Shown: piece by piece, positions 12,901 to 24,900 of the stretch
How positions within the stretch are numbered: position 1 is the first letter of the stretch
Layout of the letters: every line of letters starts with the position of its first letter
Assembly (NCBI RefSeq): GCF_030272615.1
Contig: NC_081415.1
Span: 419,800,257 to 419,864,256 of the forward strand
Reading direction: 5' to 3'
DNA length: 64,000 nt
Source: Cryptomeria japonica
Lineage: Eukaryota; Streptophyta; Pinopsida; Cupressales; Cupressaceae
Translations under genes and position numbers: made by a program
The notes under the pieces: generated by a model
Database searches by the model: none
The model's input: only the letters and a program-made list of their open reading frames with translations
Told to the model about the DNA's origin: nothing

Positions 12901-15900
12901 AACTCCTAATCTTTTACAGTGGTCAACCTTGCTTCAAATAAAGAAACTCCTTTTTGAAGATGTGAGTAATTGATGTAACCAAGTGGAAGATACCATCCAT
13001 CCTATTCATGATAAGATCATCGAGATAATGTGTATCATTCTTGACAAAAGAATGGAAATTGAAGCGGATGTGAACGTTCAAGAGCTAGAAAGAAAGATAA
13101 AGGTTATCTTCCAAGGAGAAGGTGGATCGATCACAGAAAAACAGTTGGATCTTATGCATACCACTATGTTTCATATTGATAAGACAAAAGAACTTGAGCA
13201 TGGATGGGAGGTCTTACTTCTTACAGCCTTTGATGAGGTGGTTCACCTAGAGGAGCATATGAAGAATCTACCTAAGATTCCTATTTCTGAAATTGAGAGC
13301 ATGACATCCAGATTCATCGAATATGCCAAGAAGGAGAAAGAGAAAGGAAATAAAATTCTAGAAGAAAGTTTGTTATGATCTCATTTGGCATGTCGCGTTC
13401 CTATTGGAGGATGCTTCCTCAATTTCCGTGTCAGCATGTGTTATCTCTCATTGGTTGATTCATTATGATGATTATCCAAATAGGGTTTTCATTTATATCA
13501 AACCCTAATTAGGGTTTAGGTGGCAGGGTCTTGACCCTTGATCTCCATTCGATCTCGGCCTTTCATTGTATTTGGAAGCTCTATATAAGCTCCACTCATT
13601 TCATTTGTAAAGGTTAATAATAAGGAGAATAGGAATAAGAGCACTTAATAGTTGATAGCAAGAGACAATATTGAATTTGATAGAATAGAAGAGAAAGCAA
13701 TAATAGCAAGAGTTAGACTTGAAGAATTGTTGTTATTTGGCCAATGGATTATGAAACATTGAAGTTATGGTGTTTTAGCTCAATCCTTGAAGCTTATTGC
13801 ATGTTTCTTCTATCTTCTCAAGCTAATCTTTTGATGATAATTTTAGTATTAGATTTCATGATGGAATGTTGTATTTGATACATTGTGAAGCTTGTTATCC
13901 ATACCACTAGCTTCCTTGCTGATTGTAAGCGAGCCTTGTGTGGTCAACCGGAGCATTTAAAAGTGTTTTAAGTTCGATTATTGTTTAACCCTTGATATGC
14001 ATTCAATTGATGGTGTCTATGGTTGACAGTGATTTGAAAACCTTAAAACATCCTTAGAAGATTGCATTAGTTCTAGCAAAGTTGTTCATGTATGGCGATG
14101 CTATAACTAGTTGAGTTTCACTTATATCGTTTCTTCATCCATTCATGCTAGAGTAGTTTAGAATTCCCTCTAAAGCCTCACCTTTGGCCTTTTTTGAAAA
14201 TCATTTAGTAGTATTAGGGAAAATCCTTTACTACAAACCATCTGCTAATCAATTGTTGAGTATTTTCGAACCATAAATGCCCTTTGATGTAACAATAATT
14301 ACAACGACCAACTAGGCTTATCCACACGTAGAAATCCTACATTCGGAACCTTGGAGTCTTTCTTGGATGAACCTTAAGCAAATCTTCAGCATCCAAAAGA
14401 TTTTGTTCATGAGAGGGTAAGATACTTTGGTATTCTATTCTGAGTTTGCATGTGCCTAGTGAACACATCAACACTATCCACTCATTCACTTTCAGATTTG
14501 TACAAGGGCTCGTGAAAAATCCTAATGAAACATTGAACAACCAAAAACAATACATTAAAAAAGCAAATAGGTGCACATTAAAAAGCGAGCAAAGTTGAAG
14601 ACTTCTTAAGTTTTACCTTGGCAGGCAACCAAACACTAACTAATCACAATCAAGTTAAGCAACAAAATAATAGTACATATATATCAAACTTGTAACCTAA
14701 CCTTCTGATACTCTTCTCCCGCATTGAAAATACTTCCACATCTAAAGCAAACATAAGGAGATGTCTCCATACATCTGAAAACCTCAAATCGAGTTTCTTC
14801 CTGTCTCTCTATGACTTGAAGTGTTTCTTGAAAATTGGGAAACTTCTTATAGAAGTTCCTTATAATATCCTATAATAATAAATTGCACTTTTTTTCCAGA
14901 AATAATATTTGGTTAAGAGAACAAGAAAAACTAAAAAAATACACTTATAGACTTGTAATTTTCTATTTTTTGCATGAAAATTCATGAATTTCTTTTTGGT
15001 GAAAAATATTCTTATCAAATTCCAAAGAGGTATTAGCACAAAGAGAATTAATAATAAGGCTTAAGATGTCTATGTGCACTGAAATGTTATCAATTAAATG
15101 AAAATATAACAATCCAAGTACCTCATACCATGCTTTTATAGTTAAACTAATGTCATTCTTATGGTCTAACGTCACAGTGATGATTATAAAATTAAATTAA
15201 AATTAATCTTTGATTTCATCAACATCTAAAACTGTTCTTTAAGATGTTTTTTTTAAGGCATCATACAAGAAGATAATGAATGGAGAACTGCATACGTATG
15301 TGGGTCTGGTTCTAAAAGACATACCAAGCGTTCCATCCATAGAAATGAAAATCGCCATGAATCGCCTAAACTCAGCGAGTCCGAGTCTGAGTCATACTCG
15401 CCGAGTCTCTGGGACTCGGACTCGGACTCGGACTCGTCCGAGTCTGGCAAGCAAAATCGCCAGACTCGCTGAGTTGGCGAGTTTGGCTCAAACTCGGCGA
15501 GTCCTGAGCCCCAAACTCAACTACTGGCTAGGTTGGTAAAATGACAAAAAAAAAGCATTTTAAATTTTTTTTTTTAAATGAATGGTATCGTCTTTGTTCA
15601 CTACAACCTCCGCCTGAGAATGAGAAAAATTAGGGTTACAACATGCCAGCCAATAGAAAAATAACACGCGACGGCTTTATTAAATAATAAGTTTTTTTGG
15701 CCTCGCGGGGCGCTGCCCCTCAACCCCGCAAGGGGCGATGCCCCTTGACCCCACCTTGGGGGCGCTGCCCCCAAACCCCCGTTGAAAAATATGGGGGGAA
15801 ACTGCGTCGATAGAAGTAGGGAAAATTTAACCTCTGAGTCTGACACTGATTGGATCGACCAGGTAGATATAGGGGCTGAGACTGTAGCCATGGCAGAGGA

Positions 15901-18900
15901 GGAGCGGAGAGCACGAGCATAGACAGGAGATTCAAAGGCAGATAGTGACACGGATGTTCCTGATGTTGGTAAGCATGGCATGGTGTCACGGGGAGCGGCT
16001 ATGGTTGTCGAATCATCCAGGACCTACCTTAGACGCCTTCGCAGAGGGCCGGAGCCGGAGGGTGCACACCTCCTCTGAGCCATAGGCTTGTAGTTGTATT
16101 TACCTTTGGTATTTGTATGAAACATTTGATGATGATCATATGATGACATGGATTTTTTATTCCATGAGTTTTGTAATATTGTATACATTTGACAATATTT
16201 ATATATCTATGTTTGTTATTTCCTTCAGCTACAATTTGCGTTTATGCTTATGTGATTGATGTATACTTGTGTATGTAATCAAATGAGCCGAGTTTGATGA
16301 TGTTATTGTGTCTTTAAGGTGTATTCAATAAAGGGTGCCTGAAACAAGTTTTAAATCTTTAAAAATCTCTAAATTTCTTGAGTTTTTCACTTTCCCGAGT
16401 CCAGTCGAGTCTGACGCCGAGTCCCGAGTCCGAGTCCGAGTCGGCCTTGTCGAGTCCGAGTCCCGTTTCTTTGGTTCCATCCCATTGTAATCAGTCATAT
16501 TGTGCTGATTTCAACTTTAAACATTCAACCGTATTCCTTTGATGTTGTATATATCTGTTTGACATTAAGCATGTTTAACTCAGTACTAGCTGAGGTATCT
16601 TAACGGTTTTTGTTTGGTGTGGGGGCCATTTCTATGATTTTAGCAATTCAAAGGTCTTTAATTGATTGTATGTGGCTACTCATAATGTTTCTAGCCTTAG
16701 GTGGTTAGTTCTTTTTGAAAAAGGTTGTATTGGACATGTTTTCTGACAAGTGATAGGTTATGGAGCATTGGTATTCAAAGGCCAGGCATATGCATCATGT
16801 GCTTTGCCAATGAGGAAACGTCTAATCATTGATTACTAAATTGCCCATTTGCTTCAAAGTGCTGGGACTGGTTGTTAGAATCATTGGGATAGTTTTCTCC
16901 AAGACCAGTGGATTTATACGATTTTATGGTAAGCTGACCAAAGCTGATGTCGAGTGTGACATGGAGTAACATATGGATAGCTGCCCCTTCCATGCTTCTT
17001 TGGCATATTTAGGAGGAGCGGAATAGGAGACTTTTTTGCAATCAAAGTATGAATGTGGAGGATGATATCAGAAAATTTGAAGAGGGGATTTGTGAGCTGG
17101 TCAATGTGAATCAAAAGAATCAAAAACAACTCTCAGTTTACATTTTGGGACAACGAAATCCAGAAGAAATAGCCTATGTTAAAACTGCCATCAGGCAATA
17201 TAACAAGTTAAAAGTAGGCGTGAGGCCGGATGGGTCACTCTAGGTGTTGGCCGATACAAACTGAACTTTGACAAGGCTGCTAAAGGGAATCCGGGTCCGG
17301 CCGGAGCAGGTTGCATTATTACAAATGAAAGAGGTGAATGTCTATGGGCCCTATCAAGGAAACTTGGGATTACTACCGACAAGAATGCGGAATTTGAAGC
17401 TTTGGCACGGGGACTTTGGCTTTGTGTGGAAAAAGAATTGAAGGATTTTGATATCGAGGGCGATTCCCAAATTTGCATCAACGCAGTCTATAGGAAGCAG
17501 GTCTAAAATTGGAAATTGAAACCATGGATTGAAAAGATTTAGGAGTGTCTTCAGTGGATGGGGAACACATCTATATCTCATGTTTTCAGGGAAGCTAATA
17601 AAGTGGCTGATTATTTAGCCAATTGTGCAATAACATTGGATGGAATTGAGTCTGTGTGAAGCTTCACAGCTGTGGCCTGAATTAGAACAAGTTGTAGATA
17701 AGGAGAAAATGGGGGGTTGACAAGGCATTGGTTGATTGAAGGGACAATTCACGTTGGTGTTTTGGCGATGGTATGATAAATCCTTACTATGGGCTCTGCT
17801 TGAGGAGGGCTCGTGATTAACTATGAAGTGACACCAATTGAGAGGGTATGAAGGATATCATTGCTCTTATTCTTAAAATACAGCATGTGGTGGTCTTGGC
17901 TGAATATCCCAAATTTTTCATCAATATAGAGGATGAACAATATGATATGTGAGGTAGGAAGTGTCGATCGATTAGATTGTTCACAAGGATAAGATATTGG
18001 GTCTGGTCCAGATGATTTGTCTGTGGCAGCTCGACCGATCTTTGATGTATATAGTGAATTGGTTGGGGCAGTGGTTCATGTTATAAAAGCATGTCTTTGG
18101 ACAATGTCGGGGTGTATAGATACGACTTGTCTCTGGTTCCTATTGCAAAAGGTTTCCTAGTGATGGCTAATCAATTTGGTGTGAGGTGCAAATGTGCTAA
18201 CGAGTCCCATGAGGAACAGATTGCCTCTCTCTTGTAGCTCCGAGATGATAAGGCTCGTGAAGCTATAATAAAGGTGGTCGGGGCCAATTTCTTGGATGAT
18301 AGACATGTACATGATGGGCTTGTTTACAAGCGATTCCTCTCCCTCACAGTTCAAGTGTTAGGCTACATTCTGTGGGGTGTGCATATTGCAAGGAAGACTG
18401 TGTGCAAAGATAATCTCAATGTTGTTTGTGCGGCAGTGGACAACCTCCAAGTGCCAGAATCAAAAGTTATGTTAGGCGTTATGGATTTGAATGTTGAGGG
18501 AAAGAAGGTAAAGATGGATAAAGCTTAGGGCATGTTTAAAAAGGGAGCTGAAAAGAGGCACAATGTTGATGATTTCAAGGCATTTATAAATGCCAATAGT
18601 GGTCTTTTGCCTCAAGAAGTTGTAGTTAAGATGTTGAATATTGGTGCAGGAATAGGCTTTTTCTATCACAAATACTAAGCCTCTAGCAAACTATGTAACT
18701 AGTTTTTATATTAAATATAAGGGAGCTAACCCCTATGGTAGTGCATATATATTGTTCACATAAGTTCTAGCCTGCCTCGATAAAATCAATCTACCGAAAT
18801 ATGTCTAACTAAATAACTGTCATTGGGTACCTTGCATTTGGTCCGAGTATGCATAACGGTATGATACAAGTCACAATTTGATGTGGGTCCTCTCTTAGGT

Positions 18901-21900
18901 ATGCCCAAGGTACCACCTAGGCATATCAAGGACCCACAACGAATCTAAGTTCCCAAGCAATACCTTAGGTGTATCCAAGAAGAACCCAAGCCAAAAAAGG
19001 TGCTTATTTCAACCAAAAAAACATTTTTTTTATCTTTGCACTCTCCTCAATACATAATTTCACCGTAAAGAAACTTTATTTGGTATTTGCAACTCATTTG
19101 ATAGACACAAAGCACCAAGAAGAGCATTTTTTTCCTCAAAGTTGCTATTGTTTGGTTTTGAAGGTTACTTCAAGCGTCTTTGAAGGTGAGGGCCATTGTG
19201 ACGTTTTCACACATTACCCCATTACAAATGGGGACCCCCACTTTTTGCTTGATAACATAGTTGTTTTAGCTTAGTCGTCTAGTTTTGCACTAATTTTGGT
19301 ATCTTTAACTTGTTGCTTGTGAGGGGATGCAATACCTTTGTCGTCAAGATGTGATCAAGTGAAGCAATCTAGTAGCAATCAAGCCCCCCTCTACACTAGT
19401 TTGGAGTCTTCTCAACTCTAAGAGTCAAGTGATAGGTGAGAGTCAAGGTAGTCATTGGGTGATGCTTCACAATGCAACCTCTAGGTCAAGTCAAGGTGAG
19501 TCTCAAGATAGATAAGTAATCAAGTGAGGCAGTGACTTTTATCCTTAGTTTGCTAGAATCCACAACTTGGATGCCTTTTGATCAATGTGAGTCAATGATG
19601 ATGAAATGCAACGTTTATCTTTCAAATCCACACTCGGGATGAGGTGCTCAACCATTCAATGAATAAGGTGAAGTGCTTGGTGAAAGTGATTTTGTACTTA
19701 GAAAAATTTTGGAGAAGCAGTGCAACACTAAGTCAATCGTGTAACAATACTATCTTTCACTTGGTGAAATTCAAGAACTTGAGAGACGAAGTGAGTTTTG
19801 TCCATCACCTCATGAAATCCACGACCTTGTTAAATCCACGACCTAGTGGTGATGAATTCAACTAGTCTTTGAGTGCAAGAAACTCATAGCTAGAAGTCAA
19901 TGAAGGTGTTGATCGAGTGAGTTGCATCATTCTCAAGTGTTGATGAACAATCTTGAACTAGGTGAAGTGAAATGAAGATCAAGTCGAGGTGGAGGTCACA
20001 CTTGCAATGTTTGTCCTTGACTTGCTCAAATCCACGTCCTAAGAGGTGTGGTGATGACTTTTGTCCTTGAGTTGCCAAAATCCGCAACCTAGGGAGTCCA
20101 AGGCTTGAAGATCTTTGAAGGCAATAATGAATGAGAGTGATGCTATCCTTAAACCTTAATGAATGATAATGAAGATGCCTTGGAGTAAATTGGATGAAGA
20201 AGTCTTGATGATAAAGGTGGGTGATGATGATCAATCCTAGATGAAGAGTGGTGGGCTCGTGCAAAATATGTTTTGAATTTCATTGAGCCCATCATGAGCA
20301 TGATTATGTATGTTGATACTAACTGCCCATGTTTAGCTGAAATTTATGATGGCACGGACTCTATAGTGGAAAAAATAAGAACATTAATACAAGCCAAGGA
20401 ACATGAGCCAATGGAAACATTTTTCAAAATTGCGTGTTAACCATTGGAACAAAATGACCACCCTATTACATCTATTGAGCAAGTTTGGTCACTTCATATC
20501 TTAAAGAATCATGATGTTTCCACTCTTCATGACAAATATAGGAAAAGTGTTGATGAGTGATGGTATCTACATGGTCAAGGCTCCATTTTCTTGCAGCCTC
20601 TTGCAATTAAAATACTCTCCCAAGTATGTATCTTTTTATTTTTTATTTTTCTTGTTTTTCATCTGATGCTATTATGTTATATATTATATTTTATATTTAT
20701 AATGTTATAATTTTATAATTTACGTTTAAAGTTTTGAATTTATAAAATTAAGTACTGAATGTTGCATGCAAACTCAAAAGGTTGCAAGTTCTTCTTCAAC
20801 TAAGCAGAATTGGAGTACATATTCCTTCATCCACTCAGTCAAGTGCAACCATTTGGGTGAAAAAAAGTAGAGGATTTGGTCTATATACACTCCAACCTTC
20901 ATCTCTTGTCACATAAGAACCTGAATACAATGAGGGTGTGTAAAAGAATTGGGATCTAACCTCTAATTGTGCTGATTTAGATGCTACAATTGAACAGCTT
21001 GCCGAAGTTTCTATGGATGAGGCAGCTTCTGCACTTGACGCACCTAGTGGGAGAGGCAATCTAGTTGATTGTGGTTCAAACTCAAAAGGTTGCAAGTTCT
21101 TCTTCAACTAAGCAGAATTGGAGTACATATTCCTTCATCCACTCAGTCAAGTGCAACCATTTGGGTGAAAAAAAGTAGAGGATTTGGTCTATATACACTC
21201 CAACCTTCATCTCTTGTCACATAAGAACCTGAATACAATGAGGGTGTGTAAAAGAATTGGGATCTAACCTCTAATTGTGCTGATTTGGATGCTACAATTG
21301 AACAGCTTGCCGAAGTTTCTATGGATGAGGCAGCTTCTGCACTTGACGCACCTAGTGGGAGAGGCAATCTAGTTGATTGTGGTTCAAATGAAATTGAACC
21401 AAATGTTGACCTTGATGCTTTTGATGAAGAAGAATATAAAGGCTATTAAATATTGATTGTAATTTGAATTTTCATTGTTTAATGACATTATGAGACTTGA
21501 GCATATTCACTTTTGCAAATTATGAATATGAGGTATTTAAATATTCTAATTATTGGCAATTATGATTATCACTATTCTACTTCTTAGAATTAAATTTATA
21601 ATTTGAACATATACCCAAGGGAAAAAAAATTCCATACCGAGTTCTAATTCTCGTACCCGCACCCATACCCAAACCAACAACTTAGCTAAATAATGATAAG
21701 TTAATAAAAGCCATAAATTTAACAAACCTGATTTGAATCCACCAAATTAGGTTTGCAAAAAAGGTTCAAATTCGTGATTCCCTCAAATATTTTCAAAAAT
21801 AAGGTTTTATTGATCAATATCAACTAGTTATTGTTGTGACGTATTCACACATCGCCCCATTGCAAATGGGGACCCCCACTTTTTGCTTTCTGGGGTTAGC

Positions 21901-24900
21901 CCTTTTGGTTTTGTTATTAGTCGTTTTAGTGTCTTAGCCTTTGCATTGAAGGGATTGAGTCAAGTGGATCTCCTCCAGAGGTCAGGTCAATTGAGTGATT
22001 AGGGGTTATTTAGATCATTCCTAGGGTTTTTTTTTTGTGTACTATCCAGTCGCACTTCAAGTTGCTAAATCAAACCTTGGTTGTATGCATAATGTCCTCC
22101 TAGGTCCCGTCCCTTACATCAAGGATAGAGCGAATTCGCCTTAAGAAGTCTGGAATGTCATCCTGATCCTCAAATGTCCTGAAATTTGGCTAAGTCTGGA
22201 ATGTCATCCTGATCCTGAAATTTGACTAAGTTTGGAAAATTGAAGAATCCTCCAAAAACTAGATTTTGCATTATAACTCCTGGAGGTCCGAAACCACTCT
22301 CAAACATCTTGACAATATATATGGAATATAACTTAAAGTATAAGTGACATTTACTTAAATGTTATATTCCATATATGAATCCTAACGGAGAAACTAACAT
22401 GTCAAATTTCACTCCTGACCCTTCCAAAGGGTCCAAAGCAAATTTCAATTTCGCTCCTCACCCTTCCAAAGGGTCCAGAGCGAATTCCCTTATATCTCCC
22501 TTCTTGGTCTTAATTTGCCTCATAAACCTTGTCCTTATGGCGTAGTTGAGAGAGTGTTGAGGTGTGAAACAAAGTGAAGTGATGAAAAGTAAGGAATTTG
22601 AGCATAATTGCAAATTTCGCTCGTGACCCTTCCAAAGGGTCCAGAGCGAAATTTCCCAAAGACCTAAGATTTCACCTAAGTCATTGAATGGTTGAGTTAA
22701 TTTGCAAGACTATGGAAGGAAATGCATCAAGGGATGATTCTAAGGCAAAGCCAAGTGGAAAACAAGGTGAATTGAGCCTAGAGGACAAATTTCGCTCCTA
22801 ACCCTTCCAAAGGGTCCAAAGCGAATTCCTCCATAAGGCATTCTACCTTGCCCAAAACCATGAACCAATCCTCGTCCCAAGCATAATTGAAGGCAAAGTA
22901 CTTGTTTGGATAAGGAAATGTTGGAGATGAAGTCAAGATTTGAGCCTAAATGTGAATTTCGCTCCTTACCCTTCCAAAGGGTCCAGAGCGAAATTCTTGA
23001 ATGACCTTATTTCCTCACTAAAACTTTGAAGTAAATGCCACTTTGAGAGCAAGTCGACTTGGCGATGATAGGAGAAACCTTGAGAAGTTATATCCAAGGC
23101 AAGGAAAGGAGAAAGGAGGTGTGAAATGTGCTCAAAGACAAATTTTGCTCCTGACCTTTCCAAAGGGTCCAGAGCAAAATTTCCCATAACCCCTATTTGC
23201 TCCTTGTTATGACTAAGACTTTGACTTCTATGGCATAGTTGGGAAGGTTTTGATGCATACTGGTCTTTGAAAGGTAGTTTAAGGCAATAAAGTGGTGAAA
23301 ATCAACCCAAAGGAAGAATTTCGCTCCTGACCCTTCCAAAGGATCCAGAGCAAATGTCATGTCCCCTCTTTAGTATGACATGACACTTTACGTGGATTTG
23401 CCTATTCCAGACTCTCGTAGGCAGATGGTTGTGATGAGAGAGTCATTTTGGTGTTTATTTGGTGATTGGATGGCTCATTATGCTCTTGGAGACATTATAT
23501 TTATTATATTTTATTATTACTTTTTATTTGGGGCCAAAATGTTATTGAGGTGCACTTTTTATTTTATGAAGTTACTTTTTATCTAAAAAAGTGCAATGAG
23601 GTTTTAAAAGACTATTATGGATACTTCTAGAAAGCTAAGAGGCTTCTAGAAGATTCTATTATGGATACTTCTAGAAAGTCATGGATACTTCTAGAAAGAC
23701 TAAGAGGCTTCTAGAAGATTCTATTATGGATACTTCTAGAAAGTTATGGATACTTCTAGAGGAAGATTCTAAAAAGTGTATAAATAGACCCCATGGGTCT
23801 CTCATTTGGCATCGAAGTCTATTTTCTCTAGTGCATCTACTTGAGCATTTGTGGAGCTTGAAGGTCTGCAAATATCATTGATCTTTGGGAACGATAACTC
23901 CCTTAGATTAGCATAACTGAGGAAGTGAAATATCTTCTAAAGGGTTGCGTTATTGGAGATGGTACTCGGCCATTTCATGTTGGATTTCAATTGAAGGTTG
24001 ATTTGAGGGCTTGTATTTGGTGAATAAGGGTTTTGAATTCATCCCAGCTCAAAATTTGGTACTGCAGCCGCACAGTACGACCCAGGTACGGCCTGCAGCA
24101 GGGACAGTACGGTAGTGACAGCAGGGCATTCTTGGGACAGTCCAGTCCTCCTTTCATCAGCATTTCATAATCGGAGTTCAAGGAGCGATTTCCAAGTTCC
24201 ATTGCATGGTTTTTGTTGTCAATTTTTATGATAGAAGTGCATAGTTGTAACAGTCATATATGTATTCAGAAAACAGTCCATTGTAATCAGACATTGCTAT
24301 CTTGTAGTTGGATTGATATAGTAGAGAAGGTGCATTGCAAGGTCATTGTTCATGTGTGATAGTTTATACATTCTCTTGTCATAAATTCAGTGCTCATGTG
24401 TAAGAGTTTGTAACAGTCATACATTTTTAGAAAATTAGTCTACTGAACAATGCAATCAGAATTTGGGAAATTCATGATATATTAGCATTGAAGTCCTTGC
24501 ATGAATATTTAGAGTTTCATTATTGTTTATTGTGTTACATTTCAATATTGGAATTGTTATCTCAATTGTACTTGATGCTCAAAACAACTATCATATTGAA
24601 ACACTACATCACAAACAAAACAATTCAATGCATGCCAAGTGTTTGACAAATTGTCTCAGTTCAGATTTGGGGTTTATTAGTGGCCTTTATAGTAAGGGTC
24701 ATTACAGCAAAATCCTCAATTTGACTCTTTTTTTTGCCTAATGCATTAAAAAGACCTTGTTTTGAGTTAAATGGATGGCAAATTGACTTGATTGTGGTGA
24801 GAAGAAATTGGATAAATCAAGTTTGAAGTGAGTTGAGGAGAGAAGTGGTGTGGAATCAACCCAAATCATGAATTTCGCTCCTAACCCTTCCAAAGGGTCC

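Larger units (their letters stand above)
8126..14473 (+). mobile_element. Unit 1: long LTR-like unit with hairpin array and degenerate ORF
   Basis: The 3' end is ...CACATCAACA at 14473, the same terminus as unit 2 (31302). The 5' end is probably the TGTTC at 8126, because the GGGGACCCCT motif just inside it also occurs just inside the start of unit 2 (GGGGACCCCC). The order is: hairpin-repeat array 8285-9495, degenerate ORF 10179-13378, palindrome AAACCCTAATTAGGGTTT at 13500, TATA at 13582, then about 0.89 kb to the end. There is no reverse transcriptase or integrase and no second terminal repeat, and no target-site duplication was found. It may be a very long solo LTR or a non-autonomous (LARD/TR-GAG-like) retroelement. 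Confidence 0.6.
15338..16473 (+). mobile_element. Non-autonomous hAT element A, 1136 bp, TSD GTTCCATC
   Basis: Exact 8-bp duplications GTTCCATC flank it (15330-15337 and 16474-16481). Terminal inverted repeats are CATAGAAATG at the left and CGTTTCTTTG at the right (CAAAGAAACG reversed). Both ends carry subterminal CGAGTC/GACTCGG arrays. Its right part (about 15590-16450) is homologous to the last transposase exon and tail of hAT element B (29490-30180), so it is an internally deleted derivative of the same family. It carries an extra GC-rich block (15699-15783). Confidence 0.92.

Noticed and set aside
13500..13517. AAACCCTAATTAGGGTTT as interstitial telomere repeats
   Set aside because: Only one palindromic pair at each place, at fixed distance from a TATA box; better read as a telo-box in an LTR promoter.
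8100..14480. Target-site duplication for unit 1
   Set aside because: The 5 bp after CAACA (CTATC) do not precede the candidate start at 8126 (CTTCA); the unit may be truncated or rearranged at its left end.
14337..14576. 79-codon minus-strand ORF as a gene
   Set aside because: It overlaps the 3' end of unit 1, and the same sequence occurs non-coding at the end of unit 2 (31170-31302).
15699..15783. GC-rich block as rRNA or organellar DNA
   Set aside because: It consists of short GGGGCG(C/A)TGCCCC palindromes inside a hAT element with a precise TSD; no rRNA or organelle gene sequence is recognisable.
20835..21367. Two identical minus-strand ORFs as a duplicated small gene
   Set aside because: They are the antisense of the duplicated hAT dimerisation region on the plus strand.
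18830..21680. Exact termini for the decayed hAT copy around 20.3-21.4 kb
   Set aside because: TTGGGTA motifs near 18830 and 21670 look like inverted ends, but no matching 8-bp duplication was found.
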